Positions 29,010-37,710 of a DNA stretch of 64,000 nucleotides are shown in pieces. The DNA is taken from NCBI GenBank assembly GCA_016235425.1, contig JACRLC010000006.1, positions 59,399-123,398 of the forward strand. Direction: 5' to 3'. Origin of the DNA: Chloroflexota bacterium. Lineage in GTDB: Bacteria > Chloroflexota > Anaerolineae > Anaerolineales > Villigracilaceae. How positions within the stretch are numbered: the stretch's first letter is position 1; each line of letters starts with the position of its first letter. Below the pieces are notes generated by a model, which was given only the letters and a program-made list of their open reading frames with translations, searched no databases and was not told where the DNA came from. Position numbers and translations under genes: made by a program.

Positions 29010-29033
29010 CTCACTTACGTTTGAGTTATACGG

Positions 29034-29141
29034 TTACTTTTTCACCTTCACCGTTGCCATCCCAACCACAAATAGGTCCTTAATAATAAGGACCGCAATA
29101 AGGACGACAATAAGGGAGAGGGTGAAGACTGAAGGATTCAT
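29034..29141 (-). CDS. Branched-chain amino acid leader peptide
   Basis: A 35-codon ORF ending 25 nt before a strong terminator. It begins MNPSVFTLS and then runs LIVVLIAVLIIKDLF; Leu, Ile and Val make up about half of it, packed in codons 5-26. An 8-bp hairpin (GGTCCTTA/TAAGGACC) lies within the coding sequence. A downstream leader segment is complementary to the terminator, the arrangement of transcription attenuation. Ribosome stalling at Ile/Val/Leu codons would favour readthrough into ilvD and beyond. A membrane micro-protein is the alternative reading; the adjacent terminator makes a regulatory leader far more likely. Confidence 0.88.
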   Translation of the reverse strand: MNPSVFTLSLIVVLIAVLIIKDLFVVGMATVKVKK

Positions 29142-29164
29142 TTCGGCTTTAGGTATTTCGCCCG

Positions 29165-29192
29165 ATTATAGGCAGAAATCAAAATCCGTCAA
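29165..29192 (-). promoter_or_regulatory. Promoter of the BCAA operon
   Basis: TTGACG and a perfect TATAAT separated by 16 nt on the minus strand, 23 nt upstream of the leader ATG. Confidence 0.85.
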
Positions 29193-29298
29193 GGGCAATT
29201 TGTAGGATTCGGTGTAGTTATCAATTTTACAAAGTCATGATGACACGCGCTTTACAACAAGCCGCGATGATTATTTTGAAAATCGTCTCGCACAACCA

Positions 29299-29328
29299 TT
29301 GACAAGCCAACTCGCGCTGTGGTATAAA
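29299..29328 (+). promoter_or_regulatory. Promoter of metY-metA
   Basis: TTGACA, 18-nt spacer, TATAAA, about 25 nt upstream of the SAM riboswitch. Confidence 0.75.
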
Positions 29329-29349
29329 CCGCCGCTAACAACTAAATAC

Positions 29350-29480
29350 TCGCTCTTATCCAGAGAGGCGGAGGGACCGGCCCTGTGAAGCCTCGGCAAC
29401 CAGACGAAAGTCAAGGTGCCAATTCCGGCAAATAAGAATGGCTTTTGCCATTCATTATCTGGAAGATGAGAGGATGGTAT
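29350..29480 (+). promoter_or_regulatory. SAM-I riboswitch
   Basis: Begins CTCTTATCCAGAGAGGCGGAGGGA, with the conserved core GGCCCTGTGAAGCCTCGGCAACC and AAGGTGCCAATTCC, then a variable hairpin and closing GGAAGATGAGAGG. All canonical S-box blocks are present in order. Binds S-adenosylmethionine to trigger the following terminator and shut off metY/metA. Confidence 0.97.
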
Positions 29481-29488
29481 ACGCGTGT

Positions 29489-29515
29489 ACCTCTTCTTGT
29501 ACTTCCAGAAGAGGT
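29489..29515 (+). terminator. SAM riboswitch terminator
   Basis: ACCTCTTCT and AGAAGAGGT form a 9-bp stem followed by TTTATTTTTTT. Downstream ATCTCTTCTGGGA repeats the 5' arm and may help in the antiterminated state. Confidence 0.9.
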
Positions 29516-29574
29516 TTATTTTTTTAAATCTCTTCTGGGAAGGCGGGTAAATCTTATTCAAGAGGAGAAAATCC

Positions 29575-30867
29575 ATGTCTGCAATCCAGGAACGTCAGTT
29601 AGGTTTCGCCACCCGCCAGCTTCACGCGGGCTATACACCCGATCCCACAACGGGTAGCCGCGCCGTGCCGTTGTATCAGACAACGAGTTATCAATTCAAA
29701 AGCACGGAACATGCCGCCAACTTGTTCGCGCTCAAGGAATTGGGAAATATTTACACGCGCCTGATGAATCCCACCACCGACGTGCTCGAGCAGCGCATCG
29801 CCGCGCTGGAAGGCGGCGTGGGCGCGCTGGCCGCGAGCTCGGGCCACGCCGCGCAGGCGCAGGCCATCTTCACACTGCTCAATGCCGGAGACCACATCGT
29901 TTCGTCGTCGCGTTTGTATGGCGGCACGTACAACCAGTTCAAGTACACACTTCCCAAGCTTGGCATTGACGTGACCTTCGTTGACCCAACCGACCCGAAG
30001 AATTTTGAAGCGGCCATCCAGCCGAATACAAAGATTTTGTATGGTGAGACGTTAGGCAACCCCGACATTGCTGTGTTCCCGTTTGAAGAAGTTGCCGGGA
30101 TAGCGAAGAAGCACAAACTCGTATTGTTCATTGACAATACCTTTGCCACGCCGTATCTCTTCCGTCCCTTTGAGTGGGGCGCGCACGTCATCACGCACAG
30201 CACCACCAAGTTCATCGGCGGACACGGCACCTCCATCGGCGGCATCATCGTGGATGGCGGCAACTACGAATGGGACAACGGCAAGTTCGATAACTTCACC
30301 ACGCCCGATCCCTCGTATCATGGATTGGTTTATGCCAGCTTGAAAGGCGCGGGACTGCCGCCGTTCATCATCAAAGCGCGTGTCCATGTGCTTCGCGACA
30401 TTGGCGCCTGCCAGTCCCCATTCAATAGCTGGCAAACCATTCAGGGCATCGAAACCCTCAGCCTTCGCATGGAACGTCACGTGCAAAACACGCAGGCTGT
30501 TGCCGAATATCTTGAAGACCATCCCAAAGTCAGTTGGGTGAAATATCCCGGCCTCAAGAGTCACCCGGATTATGTGCGCGCCAGGAAATATTTACCCAAG
30601 GGCGCAGGCGCTATCCTCGGCTTCGGCATCAAAGGCGGTGTGGAAGCAGGAAAGAAGTTCATCGAAAGCCTGCAACTCTTCAGCCACCTTGCCAACGTCG
30701 GCGACGCGCGCAGTCTCGCCATTCATCCCGCCACCACCACCCACAGCCAGCTTACCGCCGAGCAACAAGTCACCGCAGGCGTCAGTCCTGATTTCATCCG
30801 CCTGAGTATTGGCCTTGAAGACATAGATGACATTCTCTGGGATCTCAATCAGGCGCTTAATTCGTAA
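29575..30867 (+). CDS. metY: O-acetylhomoserine sulfhydrylase
   Basis: PLP enzyme making homocysteine from O-acetylhomoserine and sulfide. 430 aa, the MetY length class. The PLP lysine is in VITHSTTKFIGGHGTSIGG (~residue 209). TRLMNPTTDVLEQRIAALEGG and ARSLAIHPATTTHSQL are typical of the Cys/Met PLP family. AAGAGGAG precedes the start. Under SAM-I control and paired with metA, which supplies its substrate. Confidence 0.96.
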   Translation: MSAIQERQLGFATRQLHAGYTPDPTTGSRAVPLYQTTSYQFKSTEHAANLFALKELGNIYTRLMNPTTDVLEQRIAALEGGVGALAASSGHAAQAQAIFTLLNAGDHIVSSSRLYGGTYNQFKYTLPKLGIDVTFVDPTDPKNFEAAIQPNTKILYGETLGNPDIAVFPFEEVAGIAKKHKLVLFIDNTFATPYLFRPFEWGAHVITHSTTKFIGGHGTSIGGIIVDGGNYEWDNGKFDNFTTPDPSYHGLVYASLKGAGLPPFIIKARVHVLRDIGACQSPFNSWQTIQGIETLSLRMERHVQNTQAVAEYLEDHPKVSWVKYPGLKSHPDYVRARKYLPKGAGAILGFGIKGGVEAGKKFIESLQLFSHLANVGDARSLAIHPATTTHSQLTAEQQVTAGVSPDFIRLSIGLEDIDDILWDLNQALNS

Positions 30868-30945
30868 GGATGAATTACGAAGGATGAAGGATGAAAGGAA
30901 TGAATGAAAATTCATCCTTCATCCTTCCGCCTTTATCCTTTAATT
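30867..30945. repeat. 'GAAGGATGAA/TTCATCCTTC' repeat
   Basis: GGATGAATTACGAAGGATGAA faces TTCATCCTTCATCCTTCCGCC between metY and metA. A fragment also lies at 24700-24732. Confidence 0.7.
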
Positions 30946-30948
30946 CCC

Positions 30949-31890
30949 ATGCCCGTAAAAATCCCAACCACCCTCCCCGCCCGCGCGATTCTCGAAAACG
31001 AAAATGTCTTCGTGATGGGCGAAGAACGCGCCTCTACACAGGATATTCGCGCCATGCGCGTCGCGATCCTGAATCTCATGCCGACGAAAATCGCGACCGA
31101 AACGCAAATCCTGCGTTTGCTTTCCAACTCAGCGCTTCAAGTGGAAATTACCCTCCTCCACACTGCCACCTACGAATCCAGAAACACCGACGCCGAGCAT
31201 TTGCTCAATCATTACGCCACGTTTGATGAAATCAAAAATCAAAAATTCGACGGCCTGATCATCACCGGCGCGCCCGTTGAGCAAATGCCATTTGAAGAAG
31301 TTGATTATTGGGACGAACTAACCCGCATCATGAATTGGGCTGAAGCGAACGTTGAATCCACATTTCATATATGCTGGGGCGCACAAGCCGGACTCTACCA
31401 TCGCTATGGCATCCCCAAGTATGACCTCCCCCACAAAATGTTCGGCGTCTACGAGCATCGCGTCCTCTCCCCGACCGAAAGCCTGCTTCGCGGTTTCGAC
31501 GACATTTTCCTCGCCCCGCACTCACGTCACACCGAAATTCGCCGCGAGGACATTGATAAGGTCAGCGATTTGCAAATCCTCGCCGAGTCAGACGAAGCTG
31601 GCGTCTACATCGTCGCCACAAAAGATGGCCGTCACATCTTCGTCACCGGCCATTCCGAATACGACCCGCTTACCCTCAAGTCCGAATATGACCGCGACAT
31701 CAACAAAGGTTTACCGATTCACGTCCCGCAAAACTACTATCCCAAAGACGACCCAACAAAACATCCCCAAGTCCGCTGGCGTGGGCACGCGAATCTGCTC
31801 TACGCAAACTGGCTGAACTACTATGTCTACCAGGTCACGCCGTTCGACCCAAACGACATCCCGCAAGGCTCGATCCGCACCAATTTTTAG
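30949..31890 (+). CDS. metA: Homoserine O-acetyltransferase (MetA family)
   Basis: 313 aa from [15 protein letters not shown] (30949). Catalytic Cys in [20 protein letters not shown] and His/Glu region in [11 protein letters not shown] and GHSEYD. The specificity loop reads [17 protein letters not shown]; Glu after APV is known to mark acetyl-CoA use in MetA enzymes (Gly marks succinyl-CoA), which matches MetY as partner. The stop codon overlaps that of the convergent lysK. Confidence 0.94.
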   Translation: MPVKIPTTLPARAILENENVFVMGEERASTQDIRAMRVAILNLMPTKIATETQILRLLSNSALQVEITLLHTATYESRNTDAEHLLNHYATFDEIKNQKFDGLIITGAPVEQMPFEEVDYWDELTRIMNWAEANVESTFHICWGAQAGLYHRYGIPKYDLPHKMFGVYEHRVLSPTESLLRGFDDIFLAPHSRHTEIRREDIDKVSDLQILAESDEAGVYIVATKDGRHIFVTGHSEYDPLTLKSEYDRDINKGLPIHVPQNYYPKDDPTKHPQVRWRGHANLLYANWLNYYVYQVTPFDPNDIPQGSIRTNF

Positions 31891-32987
31891 CCGGTCAGTT
31901 TCTTCAACGCCTCACTCAAAACCGTGGCTGCCTTCGCATACTCTTCCAACTCGATATGCTCATTCGGTGTGTGGTCGAGTGCAGAATCCCCCGGCCCATA
32001 CACCAGCGCGGGACACTTCCAAACCGGCGCGACAATATTCAAATCGGCTGTTCCCGTTTTATAGACAAAACGCGGCTCCCCGCCCCGTGACCTGATTCCG
32101 CTTAAGAAAGCGCGTACAAGCTGTGTGTTTTTCTCGCATCCCCACGCAGGGACAGCGAATCCTGTTGGTTCGACTAGCAAGTGACAGTCACCTTCAAGGC
32201 GGCTGTCACTTATAATCTCATTTAATTTTTCATACCAATCATTCGGCGAAACAGACACAGGCAAACGCACCCCGACTTTCAAACTTGCCCACTGCTGAAA
32301 ATCATCCGAACTCGAATCCATCCCGCGCAACGTGAGCAATAATTTATCGAATACTTTTTGCTTGTTTGCGTTGAGTGAATCCACGTACGCCTTTATCTTC
32401 AGCCACGCTTCCACCGCCGCTTCCGCGGCAGTCTGCTCGCCGCTTGCTGTATGCGCCTGTCCGCGCTTGACCGTTATATTTGCCCACGCGCTCCCTTTGT
32501 ATCCAAGCGCAACCCTGTCCCATTGATTCGGCTCACCGATAATTGCAAAGTCTGGTTTGTATTGTTCAGCCACAAACCGCGCCCCCTCCGAATCACGCTC
32601 CTCCTCCACCGCCCCAATCACCACAAATTGCCACCCCTCCTTCACACCAACCTGCGCCACGGCATCCACAAAACAAGCCAATGGCCCTTTCGCATCCACA
32701 GAGCCGCGACCATACAACTTCCCCTCTCCCTCTGGGAGAGGGGCCAGGGGTGAGGGCGGGGTGAGGGAGACAGGAATTTCCCCCGGCACCGTATCAATAT
32801 GCCCCAGCAACACCGCCTGTTTTGACCCCTTCCCCATCACGCCAACGGCATTACCCGCCTCGTCAACAAACGCGTTGTCATATCCCAACGATTTCATCCG
32901 TGCCACCAGCCACTCCACCGCGCCGCGTTCCTTACCTGACGGGCTGTATTGTGAAACCAAACCAATCAGTGTTTCAAAATCGTTCAT
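31887..32987 (-). CDS. lysK: LysW-lysine / LysW-ornithine hydrolase
   Basis: M20-family metallopeptidase that releases lysine (and ornithine) from the LysW carrier. 366 aa. Metal ligands and catalytic Asp in [11 protein letters not shown] (~residue 62), [17 protein letters not shown] (~94-110) and [14 protein letters not shown] (~135). Residues ~74-88 (bases 32724-32768) are a repeat insertion between GEIPV and GKLYGRG. Last gene of the lys/arg operon; shares stop-codon bases with metA on the opposite strand. Confidence 0.92.
   Translation of the reverse strand: MNDFETLIGLVSQYSPSGKERGAVEWLVARMKSLGYDNAFVDEAGNAVGVMGKGSKQAVLLGHIDTVPGEIPVSLTPPSPLAPLPEGEGKLYGRGSVDAKGPLACFVDAVAQVGVKEGWQFVVIGAVEEERDSEGARFVAEQYKPDFAIIGEPNQWDRVALGYKGSAWANITVKRGQAHTASGEQTAAEAAVEAWLKIKAYVDSLNANKQKVFDKLLLTLRGMDSSSDDFQQWASLKVGVRLPVSVSPNDWYEKLNEIISDSRLEGDCHLLVEPTGFAVPAWGCEKNTQLVRAFLSGIRSRGGEPRFVYKTGTADLNIVAPVWKCPALVYGPGDSALDHTPNEHIELEEYAKAATVLSEALKKLTG
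32724..32768. repeat. 'CCCTCTCCC/GGGAGAGGGG' repeat inserted in frame inside lysK
   Basis: CCCCTCTCCC-TCTG-GGAGAGGGGC hairpin identical in type to the intergenic 37442 copy. Encodes a Pro/Leu-rich loop directly after the catalytic HxD. Confidence 0.85.
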
Positions 32988-33033
32988 CCGTTTGTCCGTT
33001 TCAATATCTGTTGACCGAATCTGTTTTTGTTCG

Positions 33034-34203
33034 TTAGTCCGCGATAGAGTCTATTGATAGTACTTCCGCCAGTACATCCACCAGATGGTCAATCTGCTCG
33101 TATGTAATCACTAGCGGCGGTAGCAGACGAATCACCGTCATCCCCGCATTCAACGCGATGATCTTCTTTTCCTGCAACGCCTTGATATACGGCACGACCT
33201 TTTGCTTCATCTCGATACCGACCATCAAACCGAGGCCTCGCACTTCACGAATGTCGGGCGATTCGATTTTCTTCAATTTCTCCATCAAATACTCCCCTTT
33301 CGCCGCGGCCTGACCTGGCAAATCTTCCTCCTCCATCACAGTCAACGCCGCCACGCCTGCCGCACACGAAAGCGGATTCCCGCCAAACGTCGAGCCATGC
33401 ACGCCTGGCGTCAGGTTCTTCACATTCTTGCCAATCAACACCGCGCCCATCGGAACACCGCCCGCAAGCGACTTGGCACAGGTCAGCAAATCAGGCGTCA
33501 CTCCAAAGTGTTGAATCGCAAACAACTTTCCCGTGCGGCCAAATCCCGTTTGGATTTCATCCACAATTAGCAGCGCGCCGCGCTCATCGCAAATCCGCCG
33601 CGCGGCCCGGATATATTCAGCGTTGGCAGGATACACGCCGCCTTCACCTTGTACCACTTCCAAAATCACGGCGGCGGTTTCTTTATTCACGGCTTTATCC
33701 AACGCTTCGATATTGTTATAAGCCACATGACTAAACCCTGGCACAAGCGGTTCAAACCCTTCGCGATATTTTTTGTTGAACGTCGCCGAGAGCGAGCCAT
33801 ACGTTCTTCCATGAAATGCCCGCATCGCCGCGACGATATTTTTTCGCCCCGTTGAAATGCGCGCAAACTTAAACGCGGCTTCAACGGATTCCGTCCCCGA
33901 GTTGCATAGAAAAACTTTATCCAACCCATTCACCAGCGAAGTAATCTTCTTCATCAACTCCGCGCGTTTGTCATTCGGGAATGTCTCGAACAAAGTTATC
34001 AGCGTGGACGCCTGCTTATAGATCGCCTCAGCAACTTTCAGGTTGGCGTGACCGAGATTGGCAACGCCATGTCCCGACGAGCAATCCAGATATTCCACGC
34101 CATCCGCATCGAACAACGACGCGCCTTGTCCGCGCACGATCACGAGCGGCTGCTTGGCATAAGTTCCTGCGCCATGTTTGTTTTCAATTTCAATAATATT
34201 CAT
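33034..34203 (-). CDS. lysJ: LysW-gamma-semialdehyde aminotransferase (lysine/ornithine)
   Basis: Class III PLP aminotransferase of the ArgD/LysJ type, 389 aa. The PLP lysine lies in [18 protein letters not shown] (~residue 242). [36 protein letters not shown] and [12 protein letters not shown] are typical. One copy serves both branches of the LysW pathway, as in Thermus and archaea (inference from there being no second copy here). Between argB/lysZ and lysK. Confidence 0.93.
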   Translation of the reverse strand: MNIIEIENKHGAGTYAKQPLVIVRGQGASLFDADGVEYLDCSSGHGVANLGHANLKVAEAIYKQASTLITLFETFPNDKRAELMKKITSLVNGLDKVFLCNSGTESVEAAFKFARISTGRKNIVAAMRAFHGRTYGSLSATFNKKYREGFEPLVPGFSHVAYNNIEALDKAVNKETAAVILEVVQGEGGVYPANAEYIRAARRICDERGALLIVDEIQTGFGRTGKLFAIQHFGVTPDLLTCAKSLAGGVPMGAVLIGKNVKNLTPGVHGSTFGGNPLSCAAGVAALTVMEEEDLPGQAAAKGEYLMEKLKKIESPDIREVRGLGLMVGIEMKQKVVPYIKALQEKKIIALNAGMTVIRLLPPLVITYEQIDHLVDVLAEVLSIDSIAD

Positions 34204-34209
34204 AACCTC

Positions 34210-34288
34210 TCCAGTGCAGAATGCAGAATGATGAATGAGGAATGCAGAATTTTTATTCTGACTTCTGCATTCCTCATTCTGACTTTAT
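34210..34288. repeat. 'GCAGAATGATGAATGAGGAATGCAG' inverted repeat
   Basis: GTGCAGAATGCAGAATGATG faces CTTCTGCATTCCTCATTCTG between lysJ and lysZ. Confidence 0.75.
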
Positions 34289-35100
34289 TGTATTACCGTT
34301 CCGTTTCCTGCTAAAGCATTTGATATTGGATTTTGAATTCGACCGTCCGCGATGATGACGCGACTCGCACCACCCTTGAGCGCTTCCTCCGCGCCCAACA
34401 CTTTTTTCTTCATGCGACCCTGCGCCGCTTCACTCGCCGCCGATAACTGACTCTGCGGCAGCTGCCGGATGAGCGTGGTCTCATCTGGGAAATTTTTCAT
34501 CAGCCCAGGCACCGCCGTGAGCAAAAGCAGAGTCTCCGCCTTCAGCGCGGACGCCACCATCGCCGCCGCGCGGTCTGCATCCACATTGAGCGCTTCGCCC
34601 TTTTCGCTGACAGCCACGGGCGCGATCACAGGCAGATAACCCGCGTTGAGCAACATCATCAACAACCCACTATTGACCATTTCGATCTTGCCTGTGTAAT
34701 CGCCGCGGATGATTTTGCGCTTGCCATTCTCAACACTCTGAATGGAATCCTTGCGCGTGGCTTGCATCAGTTTGCCATCCAAACCACATAGACCAAACGC
34801 GTTGACTCCCAGCATCTGCAACTGTTCCGTCAACAACGAATTGACCTTGCCATTGACCGCCATCAAAAAGATTTCCAGTGTTTTGCGGTCGGTGTAGCGT
34901 GACGTGTATCCCGAAGGCGAAGTGATCATCTTCGGCGGCGTACCAAGTCCTTCGCCGAGCGCATTCGCCTCTGCCGAGCCGCCGTGGACAAAGACAAGTT
35001 GTTTGCCCTGCTTCAATAATTCAGCGGCATCATTACAGATCGCAGAAAAATCCACGCCTTCGGTGCCGCCAAGCTTTACGACTGTTATTGATTGACTCAT
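34285..35100 (-). CDS. lysZ: LysW-aminoadipate / LysW-glutamate kinase
   Basis: ArgB-type amino acid kinase, 271 aa. VVKLGGTEGVD opens the fold, FVHGGSAEANALGEGLG binds substrate, and ALNVDADRAAAMVASALKAETLLLLTAVPGLM is the nucleotide end. The substitution of the usual GGGP-type loop by GGSAEA fits the carrier-linked branch. Phosphorylates the side-chain carboxylate held on LysW. Upstream of lysJ. Confidence 0.92.
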   Translation of the reverse strand: MSQSITVVKLGGTEGVDFSAICNDAAELLKQGKQLVFVHGGSAEANALGEGLGTPPKMITSPSGYTSRYTDRKTLEIFLMAVNGKVNSLLTEQLQMLGVNAFGLCGLDGKLMQATRKDSIQSVENGKRKIIRGDYTGKIEMVNSGLLMMLLNAGYLPVIAPVAVSEKGEALNVDADRAAAMVASALKAETLLLLTAVPGLMKNFPDETTLIRQLPQSQLSAASEAAQGRMKKKVLGAEEALKGGASRVIIADGRIQNPISNALAGNGTVIQ

Positions 35101-35114
35101 TAATACTCCATTCC

Positions 35115-35290
35115 AAACGGTGGTCGAGTAGTTCCGAGCGACAGCGAGGAACGTATCGCGAAGTCCCTGCAGGGGGAGACCACATCTCGTAATTTCATTT
35201 TTACTTTCAATTGATGGTTTCGATACACCCTTCGCACACCGTCCTGCGTTCGGTGCAGGAAAGAATGCTCAGGGCTGCTCAACCATCAAA
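35115..35290. repeat. Long inverted repeat between argC/lysY and lysZ
   Basis: GGTTGAGTAG-family copy: GGTGGTCGAGTAGTTCCGAG facing GGGCTGCTCAACCATCAAAG, with a nested GTTCGGTGCAGG hairpin. An 'AATCTCTAATCC' element follows at 35291-35350. Confidence 0.8.
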
Positions 35291-35350
35291 GTACTCCAAT
35301 TACCAATTACCCATCAGGCCCCAATCTCTAATCCTCTAATCTCTACTCTC

Positions 35351-36385
35351 TTATATCGGGTGCAACCCCGCAAACTCCAACCCCATCGTCTCCTCCCATC
35401 CCATCATCAAATTCATGCACTGCACCGCCGAACCAGACGCGCCCTTCATCAGATTATCAATCGCGCACATTGCCACGATGTGACCATTGCTCTCGTCCAG
35501 TTCAAATCCCAGATCCGCGTAATTCGAGCCAGCCAGAATCTTCGGCTCAGGGACGCGGTAAATGCCGCGCTGTTCCCTAACCACACGTATGAACGGATTT
35601 TCATTCGCCACCGCGCGGTAGGCTTTCCACAAATCTTTTGTAGCGACACCTTGTTTCACTTTGGCATGAGCTGTCGCCAACACACCGCGGACTAAATCCA
35701 CTGCGGTCATCGTGAGCGAAACGTCTTTCACTCCCATTTCCTGAATCACCTCCGCCGTGTGACGATGACCAAATGCGGAAAATGTTCGAATCACATTCGC
35801 GCGTTCCGCGTGAAGCGAGCCAGAGTTCCCTTCCGCGCCGCCTTCTGACGAACCAACTTTGATTTCGATAAAAATCGGGGAAGATAAGTCCAGCAAATCC
35901 GCTTTGACCAGCGGCAACAGTGCAAGATTACTCGCCGTGGCATTGCACCCTACCCCACTGATGTAGTTCGCCTTCGCCATTTCCGCGTGATGAAGTTCGG
36001 GAAGCCCATACACAAACTTGCTCAACCATTCAGGCGCGGCATGTTTCTCACCGTACCATTTCTCGTAAAACACCGCATCACGCAAACGAAAGTCCGCCGC
36101 CAAATCAATAATCTTTGGCGCAAGTTTGGCATACTGCTCAATGTTATGCTGCGCCTGTCCATGCGGCTGGGCAAGAAATAAAATATCAACAGACTCCAGC
36201 GCGGCAGGATCACTGAACTTGAGTTGCGTCCGCTTGCGCAAATTCGGGTGGACTTGATACACATACTCACCCAAATGCGAACGCGACGTGACCTGCTTCA
36301 CCTCCACGTTGGGATGATTCAACAAAAGTCGCAGCAACTCTCCGCCGCCATAGCCAGAACCGCCAATAATAGAAACTGTAGTCAT
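35351..36385 (-). CDS. lysY: LysW-aminoadipyl/glutamyl phosphate reductase
   Basis: ArgC-family reductase, 344 aa. VSIIGGSGYGGGELLRLLLNHP is the NADP fold. The catalytic Cys is in YISGVGCNATASNLALLPL (~residue 148) and HRHTAEVIQEM (~215) carries the active-site His. The VHPNLRKRTQLKF loop is characteristic of the carrier-type (LysY) branch. ATG at 36385 is chosen; an in-frame TTG precedes it. Follows argX. Confidence 0.93.
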   Translation of the reverse strand: MTTVSIIGGSGYGGGELLRLLLNHPNVEVKQVTSRSHLGEYVYQVHPNLRKRTQLKFSDPAALESVDILFLAQPHGQAQHNIEQYAKLAPKIIDLAADFRLRDAVFYEKWYGEKHAAPEWLSKFVYGLPELHHAEMAKANYISGVGCNATASNLALLPLVKADLLDLSSPIFIEIKVGSSEGGAEGNSGSLHAERANVIRTFSAFGHRHTAEVIQEMGVKDVSLTMTAVDLVRGVLATAHAKVKQGVATKDLWKAYRAVANENPFIRVVREQRGIYRVPEPKILAGSNYADLGFELDESNGHIVAMCAIDNLMKGASGSAVQCMNLMMGWEETMGLEFAGLHPI

Positions 36386-36404
36386 CAATAATTGCTCCTA
36401 TTCA

Positions 36405-36580
36405 AATTCAGTAATCAGTCGTCAGTAATCAGTAATCATCAAACGAGGGTCGCGTTTAGCCGACTTCACAATCTACCTACAAGGGGCTGTGCCAGGCAGG
36501 ATATTAAACCTGACAATCCAAGTACGAATCACGTATCACGAATTACTTACTGAACACTGATTACTGTTCACTGATCACTG
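36405..36580. repeat. 'AATCAGT-CAGTAATCAGT' repeats
   Basis: GTAATCAGTCGTCAGTAATC near 36410 and CTGATTACTGTTCACTGATC near 36560 face each other across ~100 nt of unremarkable sequence. Similar words at 47284-47318. Confidence 0.65.
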
Positions 36581-37437
36581 CTCTTCGCCACACTCACCAC
36601 ATACTCCACAATCTCACCCGCGATATCAATCCCGCTGACAGGCTGCATGGTGTGGAACTCCATTGTGTGATTGATCTCATTGACCACGAGTCCCTTTTCG
36701 GGATGTTCGACCAAATCCACAGCCAGCACACCGCCACCGACAGACTTCGCCGCGCGCAGGCATAAATCTTCGATCTCAGATGTAATCGGGCACAACTCAC
36801 CCTCGCCGCCGCGCGCCGTGTTCGTGATCCAATGCTCGGACTTGCGATACATCGCCGTCAACACGCGCTCACCGATCACAATCGCGCGGATGTCACGCCC
36901 GGGCTTCTCGATGTATTCTTGAATGTAAAACACCGAATGCTGCACCGACCCCAGCGTGGACTTATGCTCCAGCACCGCCTCCGCCGCGTCGCGGTCATTG
37001 ACCTTTGCCAGCAACCGTCCCCACGAACCAACCACAGGCTTGAGCACCACAGGATACCCAAACGCTTCAATCGCTTCGAGCGCCGCTTCGGGAGTGAACG
37101 CGGTCGCGTTGTGTGGTTGCGGCACGCCATCCCGCGCCAGCGCCGCGCTCGTCATCAACTTGTCGCCGCAAATCTCAGCAACCGAGGCGGTATTCACCGT
37201 CGGCACACCGAACGCGTTCAGCAATCGCAGCGCATACAACCCGCTGTTGTAACTGATACTGCGCTCCAACACAGCGTCGTATTGCTGCCATGGCGCGGCG
37301 TCGTTTAAATCAAAATGGATGGCGCGGTCATCGAGCCGGTCATAATCAATGCCGCGCTTTTCCATCGCGCCGAAAATCCATTTCTCTTCCACACGCACAC
37401 GGGAAAATAAAACACCAAGCTTCAATCGTCGTTGCAT
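36568..37437 (-). CDS. argX: LysW-glutamate ligase (ArgX-like)
   Basis: ATP-grasp (RimK-like) ligase attaching an amino acid to the C-terminal Glu of LysW. 289 aa. [56 protein letters not shown] loop, [12 protein letters not shown]. The region after TMEF reads [11 protein letters not shown] rather than the (K/R)NS...TTGV of aminoadipate-specific LysX, so it is assigned to the glutamate (arginine) branch. It sits between lysW and lysY behind argG-argH, which supports that. The final SSDQ residues are repeat-derived. Confidence 0.85.
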   Translation of the reverse strand: MQRRLKLGVLFSRVRVEEKWIFGAMEKRGIDYDRLDDRAIHFDLNDAAPWQQYDAVLERSISYNSGLYALRLLNAFGVPTVNTASVAEICGDKLMTSAALARDGVPQPHNATAFTPEAALEAIEAFGYPVVLKPVVGSWGRLLAKVNDRDAAEAVLEHKSTLGSVQHSVFYIQEYIEKPGRDIRAIVIGERVLTAMYRKSEHWITNTARGGEGELCPITSEIEDLCLRAAKSVGGGVLAVDLVEHPEKGLVVNEINHTMEFHTMQPVSGIDIAGEIVEYVVSVAKSSDQ

Positions 37438-37441
37438 AATT

Positions 37442-37488
37442 CCTCATTGTTCCCCTCTCCCAATGGGAGAGGGGCTAGGGGTGAGGGA
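37442..37488. repeat. 'CCCCTCTCCC-GGGAGAGGGG' hairpin
   Basis: 10-bp hairpin plus GGTGAGGGA tail between lysW and argX. Confidence 0.8.
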
Positions 37489-37491
37489 GAA

Positions 37492-37662
37492 TTATTCACC
37501 CCAATCTTCCTGTTCCATCGGCGCGAGCTGGATCGCCGCGGGATCGAGCGCAGTCACTTCCAAATCCACGCCGCAATCCGAGCAGACGATGATCTCGCCG
37601 ACCTCGGTGCCAGCTTCCAATTCGATCTGGGCTTCACATTCAGGGCAGGTAACGGTAGACAT
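37492..37662 (-). CDS. lysW: LysW amino-group carrier protein
   Basis: 56 aa. Begins MSTVTCPECEAQIEL and holds a second CSDCG, giving the four-Cys zinc ribbon. It ends with the diagnostic EDWGE, whose terminal Glu side chain carries aminoadipate or glutamate as an isopeptide. Acidic, as expected for the carrier. GGAGTTTAAATC precedes the ATG. It lies between argH and argX. This is the key gene that defines the whole lys/arg cluster as the LysW-mediated pathway, and it is too short for a typical length cut-off. Confidence 0.97.
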   Translation of the reverse strand: MSTVTCPECEAQIELEAGTEVGEIIVCSDCGVDLEVTALDPAAIQLAPMEQEDWGE

Positions 37663-37676
37663 GATTTAAACTCCTT

Positions 37677-37709
37677 TTGTTTTGGAGTCCAAAGTCTCCA
37701 GACTTTGGA
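37677..37709. repeat. 'GTCTCCAGACTTTGGAC' hairpin
   Basis: GGAGTCCAAAGTC-TCCA-GACTTTGGAC between argH and lysW. Same family at 41639 and 46066. Confidence 0.75.
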
Positions 37710-37710
37710 C

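Noticed and set aside
28977..29141. BCAA T-box upstream of ilvD
   Set aside because: No T-box sequence (GGGUGGNACC) or specifier domain; the element is a peptide attenuator.
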